Source: an uncultured Bacillaceae bacterium (GTDB lineage: Bacteria > Bacillota > Bacilli > Bacillales > Alkalibacillaceae). Taken from it: DNA of 16,300 nt. The notes beneath the pieces were generated by a model. The model searched no databases. It was not told the DNA's origin and saw only the letters and a list, made by a program, of their open reading frames with translations. Positions 5,575 to 13,268 of the stretch are shown one piece after another. Location of the stretch: contig CALGNY010000273.1 of assembly GCA_937958375.1 (NCBI GenBank), forward strand, positions 1 through 16,300. Reading direction: 5' to 3'. Numbering within the stretch: the first letter of the stretch is position 1; each line of letters starts with the position of its first letter. The translations under genes were made by a program, and so were the position numbers.

Positions 5575-8500
5575 ATGAAAGAGAAGAAAGCAATTCATAA
5601 AGTATTAGTCGCAAATCGCGGAGAGATTGCCATCCGTGTTTTTCGTGCTTGCACGGAGATGAATATCCGTACCGTCGCCATTTACTCAGAAGAAGATACG
5701 GGTTCCTATCACCGATACAAAGCGGATGAAGCTTATTTGGTCGGTGTAGGGAAAAAGCCGATCGATGCCTATTTGGACATCGAAGGGATTATTGAAACGG
5801 CTAAGCGTGTCGGCGTCGATGCGATCCATCCTGGCTATGGATTCTTATCTGAAAATATTCATTTTGCCAGACGTTGTGAGGAAGAAGGAATCATATTTAT
5901 CGGTCCAACGAGTGAGCATTTGGACATTTTTGGAGATAAAGTCAAAGCGAGAAATCAAGCTGTGAAATCTGACATTCCTGTAATCCCGGGAACAGACGGT
6001 CCAGTTCAATCATTGGATGAAGTGGAAGCATTTTCTGAAGATCACGGATTTCCGATTATCATCAAAGCCTCGCTCGGTGGTGGCGGACGCGGAATGCGAA
6101 TCGTCCGTACCAAGGAAGCGTTGAAAGAAGCGTACGAACGCGCGAAGTCAGAGGCTAAAGCCGCTTTTGGCAGTGATGAAATTTATGTGGAAAAATTAGT
6201 CGAGCAACCGAAACATATTGAGGTTCAGATCTTAGGGGACGATGCAGGGAATATATTGCACTTATACGAGAGAGATTGTTCCGTACAACGCAGACATCAA
6301 AAGGTAGTTGAGATTGCTCCTAGCATTTCATTGTCTGAAGAACAACGACATGCCATTTGCGATGCGGCCGTCAAAATCATGAAGGATGTTGGCTATGTAA
6401 ATGCAGGTACGGTTGAGTTTCTTGTGACCGATGATGCGTTTTATTTCATCGAAGTCAATCCACGGGTACAAGTCGAACATACCATTACGGAGATGATCAC
6501 CGGCTGTGATATTGTGCAGACGCAACTTCGTATTGCAATGGGTTATTCGCTACACGATGAAGAGATTGGTTTACCGGAGCAATCTGAAATTTCTACCCAC
6601 GGTTATGCGATTCAGTCACGTGTCACGACCGAGGACCCGTTGAATAACTTTATGCCGGATACAGGAAAAATTATGGCCTACCGAACAGGTGGAGGCTTTG
6701 GTGTCCGTTTGGATGCCGGCAATGGGTTCCAGGGCGCTGTCATTTCGCCACATTACGATTCATTGTTAGTGAAGGTTTCGACCTGGGCCTTATCATTTGA
6801 TCAAGCAGCGAAGAAGATGGTTCGTAACTTAAAAGAATTTCGTATTCGGGGCATCAAAACCAACATACCGTTTTTGGAAAATGTCATTTCCCATGAAAAG
6901 TTTTTGAATGGTTCGTATGACACGACATTTATTGATTCGACTCCAGAGCTTTTTGTATTTCCGAAAAAGAAGGACCGGGGGACTAAGCTATTATCCTATC
7001 TCGCTCATACGACCGTCAACAGTCCACTCACAACAGGGGAAGCTAAGAAACCGTCATTTGAGAAAGCAAAGATTCCAAAGATCGATCCTTCAAAGCCATT
7101 CGGGCAAGGGACCAAGCATTTATTGGACGAGGAAGGTCCTGAAGCGGTTAGTAAGTGGTTGAAACAGCAGCCTGAAGTGCTGCTGACGGATACGACTTTC
7201 CGTGATGCCCATCAGTCACTGTTAGCTACACGCGTACGCACCAAAGATTTATTGGAGATTGCCGAACCAACGGCAAAACTTTTACCGAATTTATTCTCGG
7301 TAGAAATGTGGGGCGGTGCCACGTTTGATGTTTCTTATCGTTTTTTACGTGAAGACCCTTGGAAACGTCTGATTGAATTACGTGAAAAAATGCCGAATGT
7401 GTTATTTCAAATGTTATTGCGCGCGAGTAATGCAGTTGGATACACGAATTATCCTGACAATGTCATTGATGAATTCGTCAAAAAAAGTGCCGAAGCAGGA
7501 ATTGATGTCTTCAGAATCTTTGACAGCCTGAACTGGGTGGAAGGGATGAAACCAGCCATTGAGGCTGTCCGGAAGCAAAATAAAATCGCTGAAGTTTCCA
7601 TGTGTTATACCGGGGATATTTTGGATGAAAACCGACAGAAATACAACTTGGAATATTATATTGAGTTGGCGAAGGAGCTTGAATCACTCGGTGCACATAT
7701 TTTAGGGATCAAAGATATGGCGGGACTATTGAAGCCAGAAGCGGCCTATCAATTAATCTCTGCTTTGAAAAAGGAAATCAATATTCCGATTCACCTACAC
7801 ACCCACGATACGAGCGGCAACGGCGTCATGATGTACGCAAGAGCCATCGAAGCAGGCGTGGATGCCGTTGATGTCGCCGTCAGTTCAATGGCAGGGCATA
7901 CATCGCAGCCAAGCGCAAATAGTCTGTATCACGCGCTTGAAGGTAATGATCGTCAGCCTCAAGTCGACATTGAAGCCTATGAAGAATTGAATCGTTATTG
8001 GGAAAATGTCCGTGATTATTATTCCAATTATGAGAGTGGACTGAAAGCACCGCATACAGAAATCTATTTGCATGAGATGCCTGGTGGACAATACAGTAAC
8101 TTACAGCAACAAGCGAAAGCGGTCGGCTTAGGGGAACGCTGGGATGAAGTGAAGCGGATGTACCGGACGGTCAATGATATGTTCGGAGACTTGATCAAAG
8201 TGACACCATCCTCTAAGATTGTCGGCGATATGGCCTTATTTATGGTCCAAAATGACCTGACAGTCGATGATGTTTATGAAAAAGGAGAGAATTTAGACTT
8301 TCCGGATTCGGTTGTTGAATTTTTCCGTGGAATGATTGGCAAGCCTTATCAAGGGTTTCCGAAAGAACTGCAACGAATCATCTTAAAAGGAAAAGAAGAA
8401 ATTCCAGGGCGCCCAGGTGAACAATTGAAACCCGTCAATTTCGAAGCATTGAAGGAACAGCTTTATGAGAAGCTAAATCGGCAAGTGACACCACAAGAAA

Positions 8501-9018
8501 TGGTGAGCTATGCCTTATATCCAAAAGTGTTCTTGGATTATGAAAAATTTGGTGATCAATATGGTGATGTCTCTGTGTTGGATACGCCTTCGTTCGTATA
8601 CGGCCTCCGTCTCGGCGAAGAAATTTCAGTGGAAATTGAACAGGGAAAAACACTGATCATCAAGCTCGTTTCCATTGGTGAACCACAAAAAGATGGTACG
8701 CGGGTCGTTTATTTTGAATTGAATGGACAACCTCGAGAAGTTGTCGTCCGTGATGAAAGCATTCAAGATGTCCAGGATAAAAAGGTGAAGGTCGATCCGG
8801 ATAATCCGAAACAGATCGGTGCCTCCATGCCAGGAACGGTTGTGGAAGTGCTTGTCAAAGCTGGCGAACATGTGAATAAAAATGATTATCTGATGATTAC
8901 CGAATCCATGAAAATGGAAACGACTGTCCAAGCACCATTTGAAGGGACCGTCAAACGGGTTGAAGTAAAAGATGGAGAAGCTTTGGAGTCTGGTGACCTA
9001 TTGATTGAATTTGAATAG
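5575..9018 (+). CDS. pycA: Pyruvate carboxylase, single-chain
   Basis: This biotin enzyme carboxylates pyruvate to oxaloacetate with ATP and bicarbonate and refills the TCA cycle. The 1147 residues hold all domains. The N-terminal biotin carboxylase (about 1-455) has the ATP-grasp glycine loop GGGGRGMR at 168-175 and the EVNPRVQVEHT motif. The carboxyltransferase (about 535-810) has DTTFRDAHQS with metal ligand Asp544, the probable carbamylated Lys713 in GIKDMAG, and His742/His744 in LHTHDTSG. The biotinyl domain at the C-terminus has ESMKMET with biotin carrier Lys1113. TTGGGAGG precedes the ATG. It is monocistronic: a strong terminator follows the stop, and ctaA lies convergent, as in B. 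subtilis. The allosteric linker appears intact. Confidence 0.99.
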   Translation: MKEKKAIHKVLVANRGEIAIRVFRACTEMNIRTVAIYSEEDTGSYHRYKADEAYLVGVGKKPIDAYLDIEGIIETAKRVGVDAIHPGYGFLSENIHFARRCEEEGIIFIGPTSEHLDIFGDKVKARNQAVKSDIPVIPGTDGPVQSLDEVEAFSEDHGFPIIIKASLGGGGRGMRIVRTKEALKEAYERAKSEAKAAFGSDEIYVEKLVEQPKHIEVQILGDDAGNILHLYERDCSVQRRHQKVVEIAPSISLSEEQRHAICDAAVKIMKDVGYVNAGTVEFLVTDDAFYFIEVNPRVQVEHTITEMITGCDIVQTQLRIAMGYSLHDEEIGLPEQSEISTHGYAIQSRVTTEDPLNNFMPDTGKIMAYRTGGGFGVRLDAGNGFQGAVISPHYDSLLVKVSTWALSFDQAAKKMVRNLKEFRIRGIKTNIPFLENVISHEKFLNGSYDTTFIDSTPELFVFPKKKDRGTKLLSYLAHTTVNSPLTTGEAKKPSFEKAKIPKIDPSKPFGQGTKHLLDEEGPEAVSKWLKQQPEVLLTDTTFRDAHQSLLATRVRTKDLLEIAEPTAKLLPNLFSVEMWGGATFDVSYRFLREDPWKRLIELREKMPNVLFQMLLRASNAVGYTNYPDNVIDEFVKKSAEAGIDVFRIFDSLNWVEGMKPAIEAVRKQNKIAEVSMCYTGDILDENRQKYNLEYYIELAKELESLGAHILGIKDMAGLLKPEAAYQLISALKKEINIPIHLHTHDTSGNGVMMYARAIEAGVDAVDVAVSSMAGHTSQPSANSLYHALEGNDRQPQVDIEAYEELNRYWENVRDYYSNYESGLKAPHTEIYLHEMPGGQYSNLQQQAKAVGLGERWDEVKRMYRTVNDMFGDLIKVTPSSKIVGDMALFMVQNDLTVDDVYEKGENLDFPDSVVEFFRGMIGKPYQGFPKELQRIILKGKEEIPGRPGEQLKPVNFEALKEQLYEKLNRQVTPQEMVSYALYPKVFLDYEKFGDQYGDVSVLDTPSFVYGLRLGEEISVEIEQGKTLIIKLVSIGEPQKDGTRVVYFELNGQPREVVVRDESIQDVQDKKVKVDPDNPKQIGASMPGTVVEVLVKAGEHVNKNDYLMITESMKMETTVQAPFEGTVKRVEVKDGEALESGDLLIEFE

Positions 9019-9026
9019 TGATAAGA

Positions 9027-9066
9027 AAGAAGTCCAAAGGTAACGGATCCTTTGGGCTTCTTCCTA
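9027..9066 (+). terminator. Terminator of pycA
   Basis: Bases 9027-9040 pair with 9049-9062 in a fourteen-base-pair stem with a single G-T wobble and an eight-base loop, starting nine bases after the stop. The tract after it is short on T (CCTATT), but the stem itself ends in CTTCTT. Confidence 0.8.
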
Positions 9067-9074
9067 TTAGATAG

Positions 9075-9105
9075 GAAAAAAGCCGCCACCTGATCGGTAG
9101 CGACT
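9075..9105 (-). terminator. Terminator of ctaA
   Basis: On the minus strand AGTCGCTACC (9105-9096) pairs with GGTGGCGGCT (9090-9081), including two G-T wobbles, around a five-base loop, and is followed by TTTTTTCC. The wobbles make the stem complete only on the minus strand, which assigns it to ctaA. Confidence 0.8.
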
Positions 9106-9116
9106 GAGTAGAGATC

Positions 9117-10034
9117 TTATTTTGTTTCGGCTATTCGGCTCCGACGACCCAGCATTAAGAAATAAGATAGGATCGTAAAGAATAGAGAAATGAATGTAGC
9201 ATGTAGCAAACCGACAATCACGTTACCTGTTGTGAAAATAATGAACGCACCCAAAATGACTTGCAATAGGATAAACACTGTACCGAGCGTCCAGGCTTTA
9301 CGGATGAATGGGTTATCGATTTTCCGCAACACTTGGATAAACACGTATATGACCCAAATGAACAGTATACCTGCGAAGGTCCGGTGACCCATTTGGATCC
9401 ATTGATCGGCACCAAGTCCACTGTTGATCGGTGCGTCATTATAACAAAATGGCCAATCCGGACAGACGAGACTAGAGTATTTATGTCGAACGAGTGCTCC
9501 GGAATAGACAACAATCAATGTATAAATGAACAATCCGATAAAGTGAATTCGTAACCACTTCGGTATGTGAACATTTTCAGTATGCAATTTGCGGTCAACA
9601 TCAAAAATGATGATCGCAAGCAACACAACTGCCGCAAAGGCAACTAATGAAATACCGAAATGAAGGGCTTTGACCAAGCTTGACTGCTCGATCAAGACAG
9701 CAGCTGCCCCCAATAGAGATTGAATGATCAGAAACAGAATCGATAGAAAGACCAGAAATTTGGTCTCCTTCACATCTCGATAATCTTTCCACGCAATATA
9801 GGAAAGAAGTAATACCAAAATAATCCCTAAGCCAGACATGAGTCGATGGCCAAATTCAACTACTAATTCAAACGTTATCTCCGACGGAATCAACTGTCCG
9901 TCACAAAGCGGCCAGCTTCGTCCGCAGCCAAGTCCTGATTCAGTTTTTGTAACGAGTGCTCCCCCAATTAATACGAAAAACATACTGATTGACGTGATGA
10001 CGGCAATCGGTTTAGGTTGTAATAATTTTTTCAT
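9117..10034 (-). CDS. ctaA: Heme A synthase
   Basis: CtaA oxidises the methyl group of heme O to the formyl group of heme A for the terminal oxidase; it is an eight-helix membrane protein. The 305 residues show two related four-helix halves. Each half has two conserved histidines expected to hold heme: His63 (EFGHRLMSG) and His125 in the first, His217 (QMGHRTFAG) and His278 (LLHATF) in the second. Glu60 precedes the first. External cysteine pairs lie at Cys37/Cys44 (GLGCGRSWPLCDG) and Cys191/Cys197 (CPDWPFC). The ATG has an AAAGGTG about eleven bases upstream. It is divergent from ctaB, the preceding step in the same pathway, but the space between them is widened to over 900 bases by a repeat array. 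Confidence 0.97.
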   Translation of the reverse strand: MKKLLQPKPIAVITSISMFFVLIGGALVTKTESGLGCGRSWPLCDGQLIPSEITFELVVEFGHRLMSGLGIILVLLLSYIAWKDYRDVKETKFLVFLSILFLIIQSLLGAAAVLIEQSSLVKALHFGISLVAFAAVVLLAIIIFDVDRKLHTENVHIPKWLRIHFIGLFIYTLIVVYSGALVRHKYSSLVCPDWPFCYNDAPINSGLGADQWIQMGHRTFAGILFIWVIYVFIQVLRKIDNPFIRKAWTLGTVFILLQVILGAFIIFTTGNVIVGLLHATFISLFFTILSYFLMLGRRSRIAETK

Positions 10035-10095
10035 TGTGTTCTACACCTTTCTCGCAGGCCAGTAAACTTTCTTCAACAAGCATAAAACAAAATTG

Positions 10096-10123
10096 ATGAT
10101 ATTGAAATAAAGAAAGGTTACAA
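10096..10123 (-). promoter_or_regulatory. Candidate promoter of ctaA
   Basis: On the minus strand TTGTAA (10123-10118) and TATCAT (10101-10096) are 16 bases apart, about 60 bases upstream of the ATG. A second possible pair (TTCAAT and TATGCT, also 16 apart) overlaps it. In B. subtilis ctaA needs ResD, but no convincing ResD site was recognised here. Between about 10124 and 10293 nothing else was identified. Confidence 0.3.
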
Positions 10124-10293
10124 CTTTTTAACATTCTAACTGATCCAAATCGAAAAATACGCTTGTTTGAATCATTTTAGTGAAATCATAGATAATGATC
10201 CCTAGCACGTCCAAATTCCATTTTAACATGAATCGATGCCTGATTACTTGTTTAGATGGAGGAAGTGTTCAAGATTGAGTAGGGAGGTTGTAG

Positions 10294-10625
10294 ATATGGT
10301 GCCGAATGCGTGATTTATGTGACCTTTAAGTCAAGATATGTAACCACCGGGCAAGTATTTGGTCCCTTCTATACCTGATATGCGCCCTTCGTGAGATTTT
10401 ATGTTACCAACTTTGAAAAATATGTGCCCTTCGCGAGAAGATATGTTCCCACCGTGACGTCATATGTGCCCTCCGCCATGAAATATGCATCCGATATGGT
10501 GTGATATGCGCCCACCGGAGTGGGATATGTGTCCGCCACAGTGATATATGCGCCCACCGTGGAGGGAAATGGTCCTTCGTCATAAATTATGTGCCCACGA
10601 AAGGGAAATATGGGCCAAAAATATG
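10294..10625 (+). repeat. Degenerate 21-bp tandem repeat array 2 (core ATATGYGCCC)
   Basis: Units begin at 10294, 10315, 10336, 10357, 10378, 10399, 10420, 10441, 10462, 10483, 10504, 10525, 10546, 10567, 10587 and 10608. All steps are 21 bases except one of 20; a final ATATG comes 13 bases later at 10621. The consensus is roughly ATATGYGCCCWYCG followed by about seven free bases. The ATG at positions 3-5 and the CC at positions 9-10 are kept in nearly every unit. Some units can fold on themselves, for example CCCAC with GTGGG in the unit at 10504. The array lies between divergent ctaA and ctaB. The 75-codon open frame at 10501-10728 repeats with a seven-residue period and is judged not to be a gene. 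Confidence 0.92.
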
Positions 10626-10639
10626 TAGAATCCGGTTTT

Positions 10640-10954
10640 TACGGGTTACATACGACCAATCAAGGAGTGTTTCCCTTTGTTCGTTAAATTCGTTAACTTT
10701 CTTTAGGAAACAGACAAGTTGGCTATAATAAAATAACACGAATTTTTCATAGATATCTTTTTAGTTATTTGTCGGAATAAGTTATGATGGTAATGACAAC
10801 CCTTACACTCTATGCTAAATTATTAGTGGTGTCACTTTGACATTCATTTTTCACATATTCTTCACACATATCCAGCAATTATATGATTAAATAGAAGTGA
10901 ATGCATTTCCATGATACAATAATTTATGTACTTAGCTATAAAGGAGTAAGTTGT
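10640..10954 (+). other. AT-rich upstream region of ctaB
   Basis: No gene is seen. It holds a 9-bp direct repeat of TTCGTTAA(A/C) at 10680-10697, a perfect TATAAT at 10724-10729 without a good -35 box, a TTGACA at 10837-10842 without a well-spaced -10 box, and a TATGAT at 10882-10887. The promoter of ctaB very likely lies here but cannot be assigned with certainty. Confidence 0.5.
10850..10871 (+). promoter_or_regulatory. Possible ResD-like tandem site upstream of ctaB
   Basis: TTCACATAT at 10850 and TTCACACATAT at 10861 form a direct repeat one helical turn apart, just upstream of TATGAT (10882-10887). They loosely resemble the reverse complement of the B. subtilis ResD pattern TTTGTGAAT, and ResD activates cta genes there. 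The match is partial, so this is inference. Confidence 0.22.
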
Positions 10955-10999
10955 GTGTCTTGGTTTGAGAAAGGTGAAAATCGAGAGGGGATCATATCA

Positions 11000-11941
11000 A
11001 TGAATGAACCACGCACAGCACAATCATCTTCCTCACAGTTGATGGATTCCACATCATCATCTGGAGTGAAAGCTTTATGGACAGACTTTCTCGCTTTGAT
11101 TAAAATTGGGATAGTCAACTCCAACTTAATGACAGCATTCGCTGGTTTCTGGCTTGCGTTATTCTATACAAACCAAACGTTTTCAGGTAACTGGGTTGCT
11201 TTTGTAGGAATGATGGTCGGGACGGCTTTTGTTATTGCCGGGGCGAGTGTCCTCAATAACTACTATGATCGGGATATCGATCATCTGATGTCACGCACCG
11301 AAAAACGAGCAACCATCACGGGAACCATCCCTCTTAAAGTGGTTTTGGGAATGGGAATCGCGTTCTCGGCAATTGGAATGATTACGCTATATGCCGTATC
11401 ACCAGCAGCTGCATTCTTTGGCTTTTTTGGATGGTTTGTATATGTCTTTCTATATACCATGTGGTCAAAAAGAAAATATACCATCAATACAGTGATTGGG
11501 TGTTTCTCTGGGGCGGCACCGCCGTTAATCGGCTGGGCAGCTGTCGATTCAACCTTACACCCAGCAGCATTTGTCTTGTTTTTAGTAATGTTCTTATGGC
11601 AAATCCCACACTTCCTCTCATTGGCGATGATGAAAAAAGAGGAGTACGGAAAAGCTAACGTACCGATGCTTCCAGTAGTTTATGGAAACGGGATTACGAA
11701 AAGACAAATATTCATTTATACCATTTGTCTATTGCCATTACCTTTTTATTTCGCGTCATTGGGAACGATCTTTCTTGTGTTCTCGACATTACTTACAATT
11801 GGATGGGTAATTCTTGCTTTTAAAGGTTTTCGCACAAAAGACGATACAAAATGGGCAAGAAAGATGTTTATCTATTCACTGAATTATTTAACGTTGTTTT
11901 TCATCGGTTTGGTTATTGCGACCATTCCATCATTCATTTGA
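11000..11941 (+). CDS. ctaB: Protoheme IX farnesyltransferase (heme O synthase)
   Basis: CtaB attaches a farnesyl group to protoheme, giving heme O, the substrate of CtaA. From ATG 11000 the product has 313 residues. It belongs to the UbiA prenyltransferases: the first Asp-rich motif is NNYYDRDIDHLMSRTEKR at about 86-103, which binds prenyl diphosphate through Mg. The loop after the next helices carries YTMWSKRKYTIN and GAAPPLIGW, typical of heme O synthases. About nine hydrophobic segments follow a polar Ser-rich N-terminus. GAGAGGGG lies nine bases before this ATG. The same frame runs further upstream, and a GTG at 10955 with AAGGAG in front would add 15 residues, so the start is open. It heads the cta cluster but is separated from ctaC by an AT-rich hairpin. 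Confidence 0.95.
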   Translation: MNEPRTAQSSSSQLMDSTSSSGVKALWTDFLALIKIGIVNSNLMTAFAGFWLALFYTNQTFSGNWVAFVGMMVGTAFVIAGASVLNNYYDRDIDHLMSRTEKRATITGTIPLKVVLGMGIAFSAIGMITLYAVSPAAAFFGFFGWFVYVFLYTMWSKRKYTINTVIGCFSGAAPPLIGWAAVDSTLHPAAFVLFLVMFLWQIPHFLSLAMMKKEEYGKANVPMLPVVYGNGITKRQIFIYTICLLPLPFYFASLGTIFLVFSTLLTIGWVILAFKGFRTKDDTKWARKMFIYSLNYLTLFFIGLVIATIPSFI

Positions 11942-11980
11942 AATAATTAAGAAAATCCCATTTTCTTAATTATTTTATAA
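11941..11980 (+). terminator. AT-rich perfect hairpin between ctaB and ctaC
   Basis: Bases 11941-11956 and 11960-11975 are perfect 16-base inverted repeats around CCC, starting on the last base of the ctaB stop codon and followed by TATAAAATTT. It may act as a partial terminator or as an RNA-processing or stability point, so that ctaB and ctaCDEF are expressed at different levels. Confidence 0.6.
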
Positions 11981-12029
11981 AATTTATACAACATAAGAAC
12001 GAATAAGAGAAAGAGAGGTATCCAAGAAC

Positions 12030-13232
12030 ATGAAAGGTTTGACTAGTAAATTTAAAGCCATAGGAGCTTTGATGATTCTAGCACTTATTTTGTCAGGCTG
12101 CGGCGAACCATTCCTTAGTGCACTTCGTCCAAAAGGGCAAGGGGCAAGCGATATTTTTGAACTGATGATTTTAAGTATCGCCATTATGTTGTTCGTTTTC
12201 GTAGTCGTAATGATTATTTATGTTTTTGTTTTACTGAAGTTCCGCAGAAAGAAAGGTCAAGAAGACTTTATTCCGGAACAGATAGAAGGTAGTCACACAT
12301 TAGAGACACTTTGGACGGTCGTTCCGATTGTTCTACTACTTATTCTAGCTGTCCCAACTGTCCAATATACTTTCTCATTGGTAGATACCGATCCACAGGT
12401 TTCTGCTGAAGGCGAGGAAGAAGAGCAGCTTTGGGTAAACGTTACCGGTAAACAATACTGGTGGCATTTTGAATACGATGGTATGGATGTGACAACCAGT
12501 CAAGATTTATACATCCCGACCGATCGAAAAGTTTACTTATCCTTGCACTCTGAAGACGTCATACACTCTTTCTGGGTTCCAACACTACAAGGTAAAATGG
12601 ACGTAAACCCTACAGGTAACCGAAATGAAATCTGGATTGATGCACAAGAAGAAGGCGTGTATTGGGGTAAATGTGCTGAATTCTGTGGACCTTCACACTC
12701 CTTGATGGACTTTAAGATCATTGCTGTAAGTCCAGGTGAATTTGAGCAGTGGGTCAACGATATGCAGCAAGTGAGTGAAGATGACACACCTGAATCACAA
12801 GTAGCTCAAGCAGGTCAAGAAGTTTATGCAAATAACTGTATGTCTTGTCATGCGCTCGGCTCTTCACCGAATAAGATTGGTCCAAACCTGTCTAACTTTG
12901 GTGACCGTGAGCGGATTGCAGGAGTCCTTGAATATAATAAAGAAAACTTAATTGAGTGGATTGATACAAAAGGTGAAGAGATGAAACCAGGAAACTTGAT
13001 GACTACGGCGAATTATGACTTGTCGGATGAAGAGTTGGATCAAGTTGCAGAGTACCTAATGTCTCTAAGCCCAAGTGAAATCACACCTGAAAATGCTGAA
13101 GATGGAGAGTATATTGACTCTGACCTCAGTGACTTAATCTCTAACCAAGAAGAAGGTGAAGAGGGAGAAGGAGAAGAGTCAGAAGAAGACTCCGAGGAAA
13201 ACTCTGAAGAAGAGTCAGAGGATAGCAACTAA
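12030..13232 (+). CDS. ctaC: Cytochrome caa3 oxidase subunit II with fused cytochrome c
   Basis: Subunit II takes electrons from cytochrome c or the bc complex and passes them to CtaD. The 400-residue product begins with a lipoprotein signal (LSGC, Cys24), followed by two membrane helices (about 47-69 and 94-116). The outer cupredoxin domain has CuA ligands His179, Cys215, Glu217, Cys219, His223 and Met226 (CAEFCGPSHSLM), with the YWWHFEY aromatic patch at 143-149. A cytochrome c domain follows: CMSCH at 270-274 and probable axial Met324 (KPGNLM), which defines the caa3 type. The last 27 residues are an acidic Glu/Ser tail (17 of 27 acidic) that I do not recall in B. subtilis CtaC. GAGAGG precedes the ATG. 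ctaD begins 36 bases after the stop. Confidence 0.97.
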   Translation: MKGLTSKFKAIGALMILALILSGCGEPFLSALRPKGQGASDIFELMILSIAIMLFVFVVVMIIYVFVLLKFRRKKGQEDFIPEQIEGSHTLETLWTVVPIVLLLILAVPTVQYTFSLVDTDPQVSAEGEEEEQLWVNVTGKQYWWHFEYDGMDVTTSQDLYIPTDRKVYLSLHSEDVIHSFWVPTLQGKMDVNPTGNRNEIWIDAQEEGVYWGKCAEFCGPSHSLMDFKIIAVSPGEFEQWVNDMQQVSEDDTPESQVAQAGQEVYANNCMSCHALGSSPNKIGPNLSNFGDRERIAGVLEYNKENLIEWIDTKGEEMKPGNLMTTANYDLSDEELDQVAEYLMSLSPSEITPENAEDGEYIDSDLSDLISNQEEGEEGEGEESEEDSEENSEEESEDSN

Positions 13233-13268
13233 CTCAAGCTTTTTAGAAAATAGAGGGAGGTTAATAGC

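Noticed and set aside
10294..10625. CRISPR array
   Set aside because: The period is 21 bases with a degenerate core of about 10-14 bases and no identical repeats; CRISPR repeats are longer and near-identical, spacers are longer, and no cas gene is present.
10501..10728. 75-codon open frame over repeat array 2
   Set aside because: It has a seven-residue period forced by the 21-base unit, no ribosome binding site, and starts inside a repeat unit.
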